64,000 nt of DNA, from positions 1 through 64,000 of the forward strand of contig NZ_JAHLKR010000020.1 of assembly GCF_021991875.1 (NCBI RefSeq), read 5' to 3'. This document shows, piece after piece, positions 43,617 through 52,645 of this stretch (positions are counted from its first letter, which is position 1; every line of letters starts with the position of its first letter). Source of the DNA: Mycetohabitans sp. B8. GTDB lineage: Bacteria; Pseudomonadota; Gammaproteobacteria; Burkholderiales; Burkholderiaceae. A model generated the notes under the pieces. That model did not search any database and was not told the DNA's origin. It saw only the letters and a list, made by a program, of their open reading frames with translations. The position numbers and the translations under genes are program-made.

Positions 43617-44897
43617 ATGTTGAAGCACTCCATGTGGATGGCCGTCGCGATGACGGTGGCATTGTCCAGCTGCGTGTTGGCCCCGGGACCGGCATTGGAT
43701 TCGAACCGCATGCACGACGATCTAAGCAAACCGACTGATACGACGACCTACGACGTGAACCTGATCACCCCGGAACTCGTCTTCAAGCTCAAGGAGTCGG
43801 ATGCGGCCGATGCGCGCGCGCGCGAGGCGAGCCTGCACGCGATGCCGGCCGATGAGGTGAGCGACTACCGGGTCGGGGTGAACGACGTGCTGGGCATCAC
43901 CGTATGGGGGCATCCGGAGTTGACGCAAGGCGGCAATGCGGCGACGACTCCGCTGCCGGACACGGGCACACTGCAGGGCATGGGCAGCTTGGGCGCCGGC
44001 CAGCAGCAGCCGCAAAGCGCATTCAGCACCAATGGTCCGGGCGAGCTTGACGCGCAGGGTCAGCGGGTCGCCGCCGATGGCACGATCTTCTTTCCGTCGC
44101 TGGGCCGCGTGCGAGTCCTGGGACAGAGCACGGTGCAGATCTCGCGACTGTTGCATGACCGGTTGAAGGGCCGTCTGAAAGACCCGCAGATTGACGTGCG
44201 CGTGATCCAGTATCGCAGCCAGCAGGTACAGGTGACGGGGGGTGTGAAAAATCCGGGGCAGTTGTCGTTGACCGGCTCGGCGATGCGGGTAATCGATGCG
44301 ATTAACCGTGCCGGCGGCGGTAATCCAGACGCGGATTTGCAGCGGGTGTTGGTGTCCCGTGGCGGCAAGGTGATCACGATCGATGCGACGCGGATACTGA
44401 ACCGCGGCGATATGCGGCAGAACATCGTGTTGCAGAACGGCGACATCGTGAACGTGCCGGACAGGACGCAGAACCGCGTGTTCGTGATGGGCGAGGTGCC
44501 CAAGCCGCAGACGGTGTTTATGAACCAAGGCCAGTTGACGTTGGCTGACGCGCTGACCGCGGCCGGCAGTATTGATCCGGCCGGGGCGAACCCACGCCAG
44601 ATCATCGTGATCCGCCATCCCAATCCGCCGCTCACGCAGATTTCCAACGGACAGGATGGCCTGGAGGAGGGCTTCAAGAAGGCCAGCTATGCGCCGGCCG
44701 ACAACAAGCCGGAAATCTTCCGACTGGACATGACACAGGTCGATGCCATGATGCTGGCCACTGAGTTTGACATGAAGCCGCTGGACGTGGTCTACGTCGG
44801 CACCGCACCGGCTGCCCGCTTCAACCGCCTGCTTGCGCAAATCCTGCCTTCGGCCGAATCGTTCTACCTGGTCTGGTCGGTGGCGCACAACCGTTAA
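43617..44897 (+). CDS. Polysaccharide export outer-membrane lipoprotein (Wza/BceE)
   Basis: A 426-aa protein; TAAGGAGAAACGAAG precedes the ATG. It has a lipoprotein signal peptide with lipobox LSSC (cleavage before Cys about 21). The Poly_export domain (DYRVGVNDVLGITVWGHPEL) and two SLBB domains follow (VQVTGGVKNPGQLSLTGSAM; VFVMGEVPKPQTVFMNQGQL), plus a C-terminal amphipathic helix (LLAQILPSAESFYLV) that would form the outer-membrane pore. Wza octamers carry capsule or exopolysaccharide across the outer membrane with the Wzc partner encoded next. Confidence 0.93.
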   Translation: MLKHSMWMAVAMTVALSSCVLAPGPALDSNRMHDDLSKPTDTTTYDVNLITPELVFKLKESDAADARAREASLHAMPADEVSDYRVGVNDVLGITVWGHPELTQGGNAATTPLPDTGTLQGMGSLGAGQQQPQSAFSTNGPGELDAQGQRVAADGTIFFPSLGRVRVLGQSTVQISRLLHDRLKGRLKDPQIDVRVIQYRSQQVQVTGGVKNPGQLSLTGSAMRVIDAINRAGGGNPDADLQRVLVSRGGKVITIDATRILNRGDMRQNIVLQNGDIVNVPDRTQNRVFVMGEVPKPQTVFMNQGQLTLADALTAAGSIDPAGANPRQIIVIRHPNPPLTQISNGQDGLEEGFKKASYAPADNKPEIFRLDMTQVDAMMLATEFDMKPLDVVYVGTAPAARFNRLLAQILPSAESFYLVWSVAHNR

Positions 44898-44966
44898 CCA
44901 TTGATCGGCGCAGATACCTGAGCATGATTCGAATTGATGGCAACGAGCGATAACTGAGGATTTCAC

Positions 44967-47303
44967 ATGGAAGCGCGACACATCGACATGGGCTATTTGC
45001 CGCCGTCGGGCGCAAGCGAGGGGCTCGTACCGCGAGACTTGGTTCGCGTGATCACTGACAACCTATGGGCCGTGGTCGGCATTGCGGCGGTGATCACGGT
45101 GCTGGCGAGCGCGTACGCATTCTTCGCCACGCCGCTGTATTCGGCAGACACCCTGGTGCAGGTCGAGGCGCCCAAGCAAAACGAGTTGGCAGACCTGGTC
45201 ACCAAGCAGTCAAGCCAGAACAATAGCTCGCCGAACGGACCGCCGACGGAGACCGAGATGGCAATCGTCACCAGTCGCGCAGTCCTCGCGCCGGTGATTG
45301 CTCAGTACAAGCTGGACGTGCTCGTGACGCCGCATCGGTTTCCGGTGCTGGGCAAGATCGCCGAGGCGCTGGCCACGCGCGGCGAGCCGTCGCGGGCGTG
45401 GTTGGGCCTGTCTAAGTACGCATGGGGCGGCGAGTTGGTGGACATCGCCCAACTGAACGTGCCGCGCGAGTTGCAGGACAAGAAGCTTGAGCTCAAGGTG
45501 CTCGGCGCTCGGCGTTATCAGTTGCTGGACGAGCAGGGCAATCTACTGGTGAAGGGTATCGAGGGACAACTGGCGCAAGCCGGCCCGGTATCGATGCTGG
45601 TCGAGCGGCTGGCGGCGCGCGATGGCGAGACGTTGACAGTCGAGCGCCTGAATGAGATGACGGCGGTACGGCGCTTCATCAATCAGCTCAAGGTCGTGCA
45701 GGTCGGCAAGGAAACCGGCATTGTGCAGATCAGCTACGAGAACAGTGATCCGGCGTTGGCCACAGCGGTGGCCAATGCGGTGACGCAGAACTACATCGGC
45801 TCGCGTGTCACGCAGACGCAGGAAGAGGTGAGCAAGATGCTCGCGTTCATCAACAACGAGTTGCCGCGACTGCGCGACGACCTGAAGCAGGCCGAGGCGC
45901 AGTTGCAGTCGCATCGGGTCGCGTCTGGCTCGATGCAGGCGACGACCGAGAGCCAGAGCTATCTGCAAGGCAGCATCGAATTCGACCGACAAATCGCCGC
46001 GCTGAACCTGCAGCGTACTCAACTGCTGGATCGGTTCACGCCGCAAAGTCCTGAAGTCAAGACGGTCGATGTGCAGCTGGCGCAGTTGCGTGCAGCCAAG
46101 GGCAAGTTCGAGTCGCGTTTCGATTCGATGCCGAGCGCCGATCGGCAATCTGCCGATCTGGCGCGCGATGCGAAGGTGGCCGAGGAAATCTACGTGGCAA
46201 TGGTCAATAAGGCGCACGAGCTGTCCGTATCGCGCGCCGGCACGGTAGGCAACGTGCATGTGATCGACACCGCGGTACAGTCTTCCACGCCAGTCAAGCC
46301 GCGACGCGCGTTGATCATTTCGGCCGCAATCGTGCTCGGCCTCATGCTTGGCGTGCTGTATGTGATATCGCGCCGCTATCTGTCGCAATCGGTCAGTGAG
46401 CCCGAGCAAATCGAAGGCAAGCTGCGCCTACCGGTGTTCGGTGCGGTATTGTTCAGCGACGAGCAGGTGCGGCTGGCGCGCACGCCGCCGCTGCCCGTGC
46501 TGCCCGGGGCACGCGAGCCGTCGCTGCACGACGACGCGCGCGGCGCGACGGCGCTGGTGGCGTCGCCCGATGCGGTGGCGGGCGGGTATCAGCCGCGTGC
46601 GCACGCCGGCGGGCTGCTGGCGGCCACGCGCCCACGCGATGTCGCGACCGAAGCGCTGCGCGGCATCCGCACGATGCTCAACTCGAAACTGCTCAGGGCC
46701 ACGAACCGGATTGTGATGGTGACCGGCGCGACGCCCGGCACCGGCAAGAGCTTTATCTCCGCCAATCTCGCTTTGCTGTACGCGCAAGCGGGCAAGCGCG
46801 TCTTGCTGGTCGATGCGGATCTGCGCCGCGGCCGGCTGGGTATGGATTTCGGACTGCCCGCGAATACGGTGGGGTTGGCCGAGTTGCTCGGCGACGGATT
46901 GGCACCGGAACAGGCGATCCATCCGAGCAGTGTGGCCAACCTGTCGTTGCTGCCGGCCGGCGCACGTCCCGGCAACCCGTCAGAGCTGTTGGCGATGGCG
47001 CGCATGGCGGAGCAACTCACGCAGTTCAATGAACGGTATGACTGGGTGTTGGTCGACACGCCGCCGGTGCTGGCGGTTGCCGATGCGTCAATTGTCGCCG
47101 GCTACGCGGGCGCGACGGTGCTCGTGATGCGGGAGAATGCGCAGACTGAACTGGAAGTGCAGGAAACGCTCAAGCGCCTGGGCCGGGCCGGTGCCCAGGT
47201 GGCCGGCGCGATCTTCAACGGGATGTCAGCGCGCCGCAGCGACCGCCGCAGCTACGAGTACATCTACGCTTATACGCGGGAAGGCGATGCGTCGGCAGCC
47301 TGA
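44967..47303 (+). CDS. Polysaccharide co-polymerase and tyrosine autokinase (Wzc/BceF)
   Basis: A 778-aa protein. Wzz domain with two membrane segments (about 32-50 and 445-465) flanks a large periplasmic coiled-coil region. The cytoplasmic BY-kinase domain has Walker A GATPGTGKSF, Walker A' VLLVDADLRRGRLG and Walker B WVLVDTPPVLAVADA. The end carries a tyrosine cluster (YEYIYAYTREG) that would be autophosphorylated. It controls chain length and export with Wza. A cognate low-molecular-weight tyrosine phosphatase (wzb/bceD), usually next to it, is not found in the window. Confidence 0.94.
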   Translation: MEARHIDMGYLPPSGASEGLVPRDLVRVITDNLWAVVGIAAVITVLASAYAFFATPLYSADTLVQVEAPKQNELADLVTKQSSQNNSSPNGPPTETEMAIVTSRAVLAPVIAQYKLDVLVTPHRFPVLGKIAEALATRGEPSRAWLGLSKYAWGGELVDIAQLNVPRELQDKKLELKVLGARRYQLLDEQGNLLVKGIEGQLAQAGPVSMLVERLAARDGETLTVERLNEMTAVRRFINQLKVVQVGKETGIVQISYENSDPALATAVANAVTQNYIGSRVTQTQEEVSKMLAFINNELPRLRDDLKQAEAQLQSHRVASGSMQATTESQSYLQGSIEFDRQIAALNLQRTQLLDRFTPQSPEVKTVDVQLAQLRAAKGKFESRFDSMPSADRQSADLARDAKVAEEIYVAMVNKAHELSVSRAGTVGNVHVIDTAVQSSTPVKPRRALIISAAIVLGLMLGVLYVISRRYLSQSVSEPEQIEGKLRLPVFGAVLFSDEQVRLARTPPLPVLPGAREPSLHDDARGATALVASPDAVAGGYQPRAHAGGLLAATRPRDVATEALRGIRTMLNSKLLRATNRIVMVTGATPGTGKSFISANLALLYAQAGKRVLLVDADLRRGRLGMDFGLPANTVGLAELLGDGLAPEQAIHPSSVANLSLLPAGARPGNPSELLAMARMAEQLTQFNERYDWVLVDTPPVLAVADASIVAGYAGATVLVMRENAQTELEVQETLKRLGRAGAQVAGAIFNGMSARRSDRRSYEYIYAYTREGDASAA

Positions 47304-48504
47304 GCATGAGTGTTCGCATGGCGGCGCCGCGCCGCTCACGGCCGTCTCGCCGCCGCGCGTGCAGGCCGCCGCTGGCGGCGACACGCTGGCGGGTGGACGC
47401 TGCCACGCGGCGCCGTTACCGGCGCCCATCGCGATCAATGGCAAGTTCACGTCGCAACGGCTCACTGGCGTACAGCGCGTGGCGCGCGAACTGACCGCGG
47501 CGTTATCGCAGCAGTGCGGCCCATCCGCTGCGTCGCCGTTGCTGCTGGTGCCCCGAGATCACATCGACAGCGAACTGCCGGCTGCCACACCGCGGCACGT
47601 GGTGCCGCATCTGCGCGGCATCCTCTGGGAGCAGTTCGCGCTGCCGTTCGCTGCTGGCCCCCGCACGCTGCTCAGCCTGTGCAACATCGGTCCGCTGTTC
47701 AAGCGCCGCCAGGTCCTGATGATCCACGACGCCGCCGTATTGGACTTGCCGCAAGGCTACTCGACCCCGTTCCGCCTGTGGTATCGCTTCGCGTTCACGC
47801 TGCTTAAGCGTAATGTGCGGCATATCCTCACGGTCTCGTCGTTCTCGAAGGGGCGCATCGCTGTGCAGCTTGGCGTGCCGCCTGAGCGCATTTCTGTGAT
47901 TTCGCCCGGTGTCGACCATTTCGACCGGCTCGAGAGCGACTATGCCGTGCTGCAGCGGTTGAACCTGTCGTTTGACCGTTTCGTGCTGATCGTCGGCTCG
48001 CTAGCGCCGGGCAAAAATCTCGCGCGCATGCTGGAAGCGATCGCCTTACTCGAGCGCGAGCATCCGGAGCTCACATTTGTGATCGCCGGCGGGCAGAACG
48101 TGAAGGTGTTCGGCGCATCGTTGCCGCGCGCCGCCAGCGCCGCCAAGCACATCGTCTGGGCCGGTTACGTCAGCGATGGCGAGCTCAAGGCGTTGTACGA
48201 GAATGCGGCATGCTTCGTGTTTCCGTCGTTGTACGAAGGGTTTGGCCTACCGCCGCTGGAGGCGATGTACTGTGGCTGTCCGGTGATTGCTTCGCGCGAG
48301 GCGTCACTGCCCGAAGTGTGTGGTGACGCGGCGCTTTACTGCGACGCACATGATGCGGCTGACATTGCAGCGAAGATTGTCGAGTTGATGAGCGACGTCG
48401 AGCAGCGCCGCGTGATGCGCGAGAAGGGCCGCGCTCATGCGCAGCAGTATCGTTGGGATACGTCTGCGAGCCGCTTGCTGCGAGTGCTGCGCCAGTTCGG
48501 ATGA
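47287..48504 (+). CDS. Glycosyltransferase family 4
   Basis: A 405-aa GT-B fold enzyme. The ATG at 47287 (GGAAGG upstream) overlaps the end of the kinase gene by 17 bp, so the genes are coupled. After a Gly/Ala-rich lead of about 45 residues, the acceptor domain has [20 protein letters not shown] and [20 protein letters not shown]. The donor-binding domain has [18 protein letters not shown] and the E-x7-E motif in [20 protein letters not shown]. It resembles mannosyltransferases of the WbaZ type. It is the only glycosyltransferase of the operon in this window. Confidence 0.92.
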   Translation: MRRQPEHECSHGGAAPLTAVSPPRVQAAAGGDTLAGGRCHAAPLPAPIAINGKFTSQRLTGVQRVARELTAALSQQCGPSAASPLLLVPRDHIDSELPAATPRHVVPHLRGILWEQFALPFAAGPRTLLSLCNIGPLFKRRQVLMIHDAAVLDLPQGYSTPFRLWYRFAFTLLKRNVRHILTVSSFSKGRIAVQLGVPPERISVISPGVDHFDRLESDYAVLQRLNLSFDRFVLIVGSLAPGKNLARMLEAIALLEREHPELTFVIAGGQNVKVFGASLPRAASAAKHIVWAGYVSDGELKALYENAACFVFPSLYEGFGLPPLEAMYCGCPVIASREASLPEVCGDAALYCDAHDAADIAAKIVELMSDVEQRRVMREKGRAHAQQYRWDTSASRLLRVLRQFG

Positions 48505-48682
48505 CGGCAGCACCGCGGCACACGACAGCCTGGCGGCGGACCCCTGCCTGAGCGTGCCCGAGCGGACAGTTGGCATCGCCGCCGCGCTCGCAGATCAACG
48601 CATGGGTGGAACGCGTGATCGGCGCGTTGCTGGAGTTAGGCCGCCGCGGTGCTTCACGTCGGCACTATGGGCGCGTGCTGCG

Positions 48683-50722
48683 TCAGCCAGCCTCGCCAGA
48701 GCGGGGGCGGGCGATGCCCAGCTTGGCTAGCCGCCGGTACAGTGTGGCACGCGACATGCCCAGTGCGCGCGCGGTGCGCGTTGCATGCCAGTGATGCTCA
48801 GCCAGTGCGTCTAGGACCCTGGATCGCTCGATGGCCAGCATATCGTAGGCATGCGTGTTGCCGAACCGCTCGCCCGTAGCATCGCCGTTCGTGGCGTGCC
48901 AGGCCACGCTTGCGTGCGGCGGATGCGGCGATTGCGCCAGGGTATCAAGCTGTGAGCGGACATCGGCCGGCAGGTGCGCTGCCGTGATCAACTGCGTATC
49001 GCAAAGTAGGCACGCGTAGCGCAGCACGTTGCGCAGTTGCCGGACATTGCCCGGCCACGGGTGGCGCGCCAGCCGTGCGAGCAGCGTGCTGTCGAGCGTA
49101 AGCGCACGGGGCACACGCCGGGCCTCGTCCTGGAATACGGAGACAATCACATCTTCGATATCGGCTCGATCGCGCAGTGCTGGCATCGTCAGCACGACGC
49201 CACTGAGCCGATAATACAGATCCTCGCGGAACCGCCCGGAGGCGACCATCGCGGCCAGGTCGCGGTGGGTCGCGCAAATCACGCTTAGATCAACCTGCAC
49301 CGGTGTATCGGCACCCAACGGCAGCACCTCGCCTTCGGCGAGCACGCGTAGTAGCCGCGTTTGCAGATCGATCGGCATGTCGCCGATTTCATCGAGGAAC
49401 AGCGTGCCGCCGTCGGCTTGCGCGATGCGCCCGCGCGCGCCTTTCGAGCGCGCGCCAGTGAATGCGCCAGGTGCGTAACCGAATAACTCGCTCTCGATCA
49501 GCGATTCCGGAATGGCGCCGCAGTTCACGGCAATAAAGGGTTGCTTGCTTCGTTCGCCGCACGCATGGACGGCCTTAGCGAACATTTCCTTGCCGGCGCC
49601 TGTTTCACCCAGGATCAGAATGGGTAGGTGTCCGCCCGACAGTCGCAACGCGATGCGCGCATTGCGTGCGATCACCGGGTCACGGCTGTCGAGAAATACG
49701 CGCATCAACGGCGGCGCCGAGTGCACCGATGCACCGTCGGCCGCGCGAGGCGGTACCGACAAGCTTGGCAGCGACGGTTGCCACGGCGACATGCTGGTCT
49801 GGGGCGCGCGTATTCGCGCGTACAGCATATCGCCCGACGCATGCGAGCGCAGTGCGGTCATGCGCTGCAGGCCGTCGATGGGAAACAGGTCCGTGTCACG
49901 CGCGTCGAACAGCATCGACAGATGCACGGGCGCGCCCGACGCGAGCATTGGAAACCGCTGCTTGGCCTCGCGGTTTGCCGCGACAAGGGTGCCACTGTCA
50001 TCGAACGCAATCAGCACTTCTGGATTCACCTCGACAAAGTGCGGGTTGCCGTGACCGAGCAATAGCCAGTACTGCGCCGTCTGCTTCACGAAGTACCCAT
50101 CTTCGATCAACTGCGCGGTATGCCGTACGAGTTGATGGACGATGCTTTGGCTATCCGGGCCATCGGGCGACTGCAGCGCGGACGCATCCACGACGCCGAT
50201 CAGCTTGCCGTCCGGCGCGAGAATCGGTGCGGCGGTGCACGTGAGGGTCGTGAACAGCGAACGGAAATGATCGACCTTATGCACGGTCATCGGCGCGCAT
50301 TCGGCGAGCGCGCTGCCGATGCCGCAGGTACCTTGCTCGCGCTCGGACCAGCAGGACCCGATGTACAGTCCCACCTCCTTATACTGACGGCGCAAATGCT
50401 GATCGATCCGGTAGTCGACCGTCACCCCTTGCGCGTTGGCCAGCAGCACGCAGTAGCCCGCGCTGCGCAGCGTGTCATGCAGGCGTGACAGGTATTGACC
50501 GGAGGCGAGCAGGAAATCCTCTTCCTGCTGCTGTATCTGCTTGAGCTCGTACGTCGTCAGGATCCGCGGCGATGCCGGTGACGTCGGATCGATGCCATAC
50601 AGTTGCATTGACCTGTGCCACGACGACAGCAGCCGCGGGCTGGTATCCGGAAAGTCACTCGTGCCATTGCGGACCGCATCGATCACACGGTCCACGTGGG
50701 CGGTTTTCGGATCCCTTGCCAT
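48683..50722 (-). CDS. AcoR-type sigma54-dependent activator (copy 2)
   Basis: A 679-aa paralogue of the protein at 31139-33154, with the same architecture: GAF sensor (REQGTCGIGSALAE, APILAPDGKLIGVVDASA), a PAS-like region, AAA+ core (LGETGAGKEMFAK, GAFTGA, GGTLFLDEIGDMP, FREDLYYRLSG) and Fis-type HTH (RTARALGMSRATLYRRLAKL). It would drive sigma54 promoters in response to a small molecule. The target operon is not evident. Upstream lies a palindrome (50985-51013) and a spaced inverted pair TGAGACAC...GTGTCTCA. Confidence 0.92.
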   Translation of the reverse strand: MARDPKTAHVDRVIDAVRNGTSDFPDTSPRLLSSWHRSMQLYGIDPTSPASPRILTTYELKQIQQQEEDFLLASGQYLSRLHDTLRSAGYCVLLANAQGVTVDYRIDQHLRRQYKEVGLYIGSCWSEREQGTCGIGSALAECAPMTVHKVDHFRSLFTTLTCTAAPILAPDGKLIGVVDASALQSPDGPDSQSIVHQLVRHTAQLIEDGYFVKQTAQYWLLLGHGNPHFVEVNPEVLIAFDDSGTLVAANREAKQRFPMLASGAPVHLSMLFDARDTDLFPIDGLQRMTALRSHASGDMLYARIRAPQTSMSPWQPSLPSLSVPPRAADGASVHSAPPLMRVFLDSRDPVIARNARIALRLSGGHLPILILGETGAGKEMFAKAVHACGERSKQPFIAVNCGAIPESLIESELFGYAPGAFTGARSKGARGRIAQADGGTLFLDEIGDMPIDLQTRLLRVLAEGEVLPLGADTPVQVDLSVICATHRDLAAMVASGRFREDLYYRLSGVVLTMPALRDRADIEDVIVSVFQDEARRVPRALTLDSTLLARLARHPWPGNVRQLRNVLRYACLLCDTQLITAAHLPADVRSQLDTLAQSPHPPHASVAWHATNGDATGERFGNTHAYDMLAIERSRVLDALAEHHWHATRTARALGMSRATLYRRLAKLGIARPRSGEAG

Positions 50723-51210
50723 GAAGTCACCACCCTTCAGCCGTCATGCGCTTGGTTGTTCCGTCATATTCCGCAGGCATTCGAGGCCCGTATCCCGCCA
50801 CCCGTCTTCCATTCACGAATGTATCAGTGTATCGATGTGTGAGACACGGCGTGCCGGGTCCATGAATCGCCCCGCCCGCCCCGTCAATTGCGGCCAGCGG
50901 CCCGAGGTGCGTGCATCCCACGCTCGGCCGGCGGTACGGCATGAGTCAAAAGTGTCTCAAGCCAACGTCTGCGTGTGAGCATGCCGAAACTCGCAAACGT
51001 TTGCAAGAGTTCGCTTTTCACGACAGCTCAACACTCATGGCACAGTCGTTGCTTTTAATGGCGTGCATCGGACAGCGATCATTGCTTCGCCGTCAGATAA
51101 ATGAAATAAGTTGAAAGAATAATGAAATGTTAGCGTAAGTCGTTGCCCGCAGCAATGGGCCGGTGTGTTTCAGTGCGACGTGGGTAGGCGCTAAAACCTT
51201 ATGGACTACT
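50723..51210. other. Divergent regulatory region
   Basis: 488 bp between the AcoR-like gene and the OmpR-type regulator, without a coding frame. It contains TGAGACAC at 50840-50847, its exact reverse complement GTGTCTCA at 50952-50959, and the palindrome listed separately. It probably holds promoters and binding sites for one or both regulators. Confidence 0.45.
50985..51013. promoter_or_regulatory. Long imperfect palindrome, candidate operator
   Basis: CGAAACTCGCAAACG and, on the other arm, TTTGCAAGAGTTCG form a 29-bp dyad with a perfect 12-bp core GCAAACGTTTGC (50993-51004). No T-run follows, so it is not a terminator. It lies about 265 bp upstream of the AcoR-like start and 200 bp upstream of the OmpR-type gene. 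Confidence 0.5.
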
Positions 51211-52041
51211 ATGTTTTGTGCCATTGATCGAGATCGTGACTCGCTCCAGTCACCGCGTGCGGGGCAAATGGGCGCCCCCGTTAACGCCACGTGCCCGTTG
51301 GACGGCGCCGCCGCGAGCTTGGCCGTTGCAGTGCTGATTCAGGATGGGGAGCTTTATGCGCGTGTGAAGACTGCGCTGCAGCAATACGGGATCGCCTGCC
51401 GCCCATTCGTTGACGACATTTCGCTGGTCCGTGCAGTATCCCGCCAGGCATTCAGTGCGGTGCTGCTCGATGCGACGGCGGGCGTTGATCCGTTGCATCC
51501 CGTCCTGGCGCACCGGCTGTGCTATCGCGCGCCGCAGATGCCTGTGATCCTGATTGGTGTGGCAGGCGATGTGGTGAGCAGCACGGCAGTGCTCGAATCG
51601 GGCGCCGACGATGTCGTGCTGGCGCCGGTTAACGCGCGCGATTTGATGACCCGGCTGCAACTCGCGATACTGCGTCATTGCCGCGACGAGCGCGCGCGCG
51701 AAGGCCGGCAGCCTGTATTGCAACGTGGCGAGTACCGGCTGGATCGGGGCGTGTGCACCGTATCGGTGCGGGATAGACAGGTGCGGCTTACGCCGCGCGA
51801 ATTTGAGCTCGCCTGGATGCTGTTCTCGAACGAAGGTGAATACGTCAGCCGCGAGCATATCGCGCGCACGATATGGGCCGGTTCCGACAAGCGCGTCGAT
51901 GGCGCGCTGGATCAGCACATTTACAAGCTGCGCAAGAAGCTCGCGCTTAACGGCGAGAACGGATGGGCGATTCAGCCGCTATACGGGCACGGGTACCGCA
52001 TCGTCGCGCTGGATGCGAGGGGGCCGCGGCAGGCGGCGTGA
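51211..52041 (+). CDS. OmpR-type winged-helix regulator with degenerate receiver
   Basis: About 276 aa from the ATG at 51211 (51268 is another candidate). The N-terminal receiver-like domain has AVAVLIQDGELYARVKTALQ and VLLDATAG, but the acidic pair near the start (usually EDD) is replaced by QDG, so normal phosphorylation is doubtful. The C-terminal DNA-binding domain is intact: VRLTPREFELAWMLFSNEGE, VDGALDQHIYKLRKKL and PLYGHGYRIV. No kinase gene is adjacent. Orphan OmpR-type regulators such as HrpG control Hrp secretion in Ralstonia and Xanthomonas; whether this is one cannot be decided from sequence alone. Confidence 0.85.
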   Translation: MFCAIDRDRDSLQSPRAGQMGAPVNATCPLDGAAASLAVAVLIQDGELYARVKTALQQYGIACRPFVDDISLVRAVSRQAFSAVLLDATAGVDPLHPVLAHRLCYRAPQMPVILIGVAGDVVSSTAVLESGADDVVLAPVNARDLMTRLQLAILRHCRDERAREGRQPVLQRGEYRLDRGVCTVSVRDRQVRLTPREFELAWMLFSNEGEYVSREHIARTIWAGSDKRVDGALDQHIYKLRKKLALNGENGWAIQPLYGHGYRIVALDARGPRQAA

Positions 52042-52071
52042 GTGGTGCCACGTCGGCTCGGCAACGGCGGA

Positions 52072-52281
52072 TTAGTCCTCGATGCGCAGGCCGACCTTCA
52101 GGCTGACCTGCCAGTGAATGACCTTGCCGTTCTCAATATGGCCGCGCGTGTCGGTGACCTCAAACCAATGCAGGTTGCGCAAGGTCTGCGACGCCTTCTC
52201 GATTGCGTTCTCGATGGCGTGCTGGATGGATTGTGTCGACGATCCGGTCAACTCGATCTGTTTATATACGTGGTCACTCAT
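52072..52281 (-). CDS. Dodecin, flavin-binding dodecamer
   Basis: A 69-aa protein matching dodecin along its full length: [15 protein letters not shown], then [36 protein letters not shown] and [13 protein letters not shown]. The Trp in NLHWFEV stacks on flavin in bacterial dodecins. It stores or buffers FMN/riboflavin in a hollow dodecamer. GGGAGAAGACC precedes the ATG. Confidence 0.93.
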   Translation of the reverse strand: MSDHVYKQIELTGSSTQSIQHAIENAIEKASQTLRNLHWFEVTDTRGHIENGKVIHWQVSLKVGLRIED

Positions 52282-52645
52282 GGTCTTCTCCCGGTAAGGT
52301 GAACAGCGCTGTGTTCAGTCTCGTATGTTCGTAGCACGGCCTATGCCAGCCCTGCGCGCCGCGTGGGTGGCGGTGCGCCAATAAGGCACAACGCACAAGG
52401 CACGGCCAGGCACGAGACGACACGAGAGGGCGCGACAACGCAGCGAGGCCAATCCGCGTGGCGCACGCCGTGGCCACGCATGCTGTCGCCGCGATCGCCG
52501 CTTGCCGGCTGACGACGCGGCGCGGAGGGGTCCCGCAAATGGATGACGGGCGTAAGCCGGGCCATTGTCTCCGACATGAAGGACAAGCTTGACACGGGCT
52601 CCGGCGTCGATAGGGGTGACAACAGCACGCTCGAAAAACGGCGCA
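52282..52645. other. Intergenic region without a recognised gene
   Basis: 364 bp between dodecin and the end of the RND pump gene. No supported coding frame or RNA gene. Confidence 0.35.
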
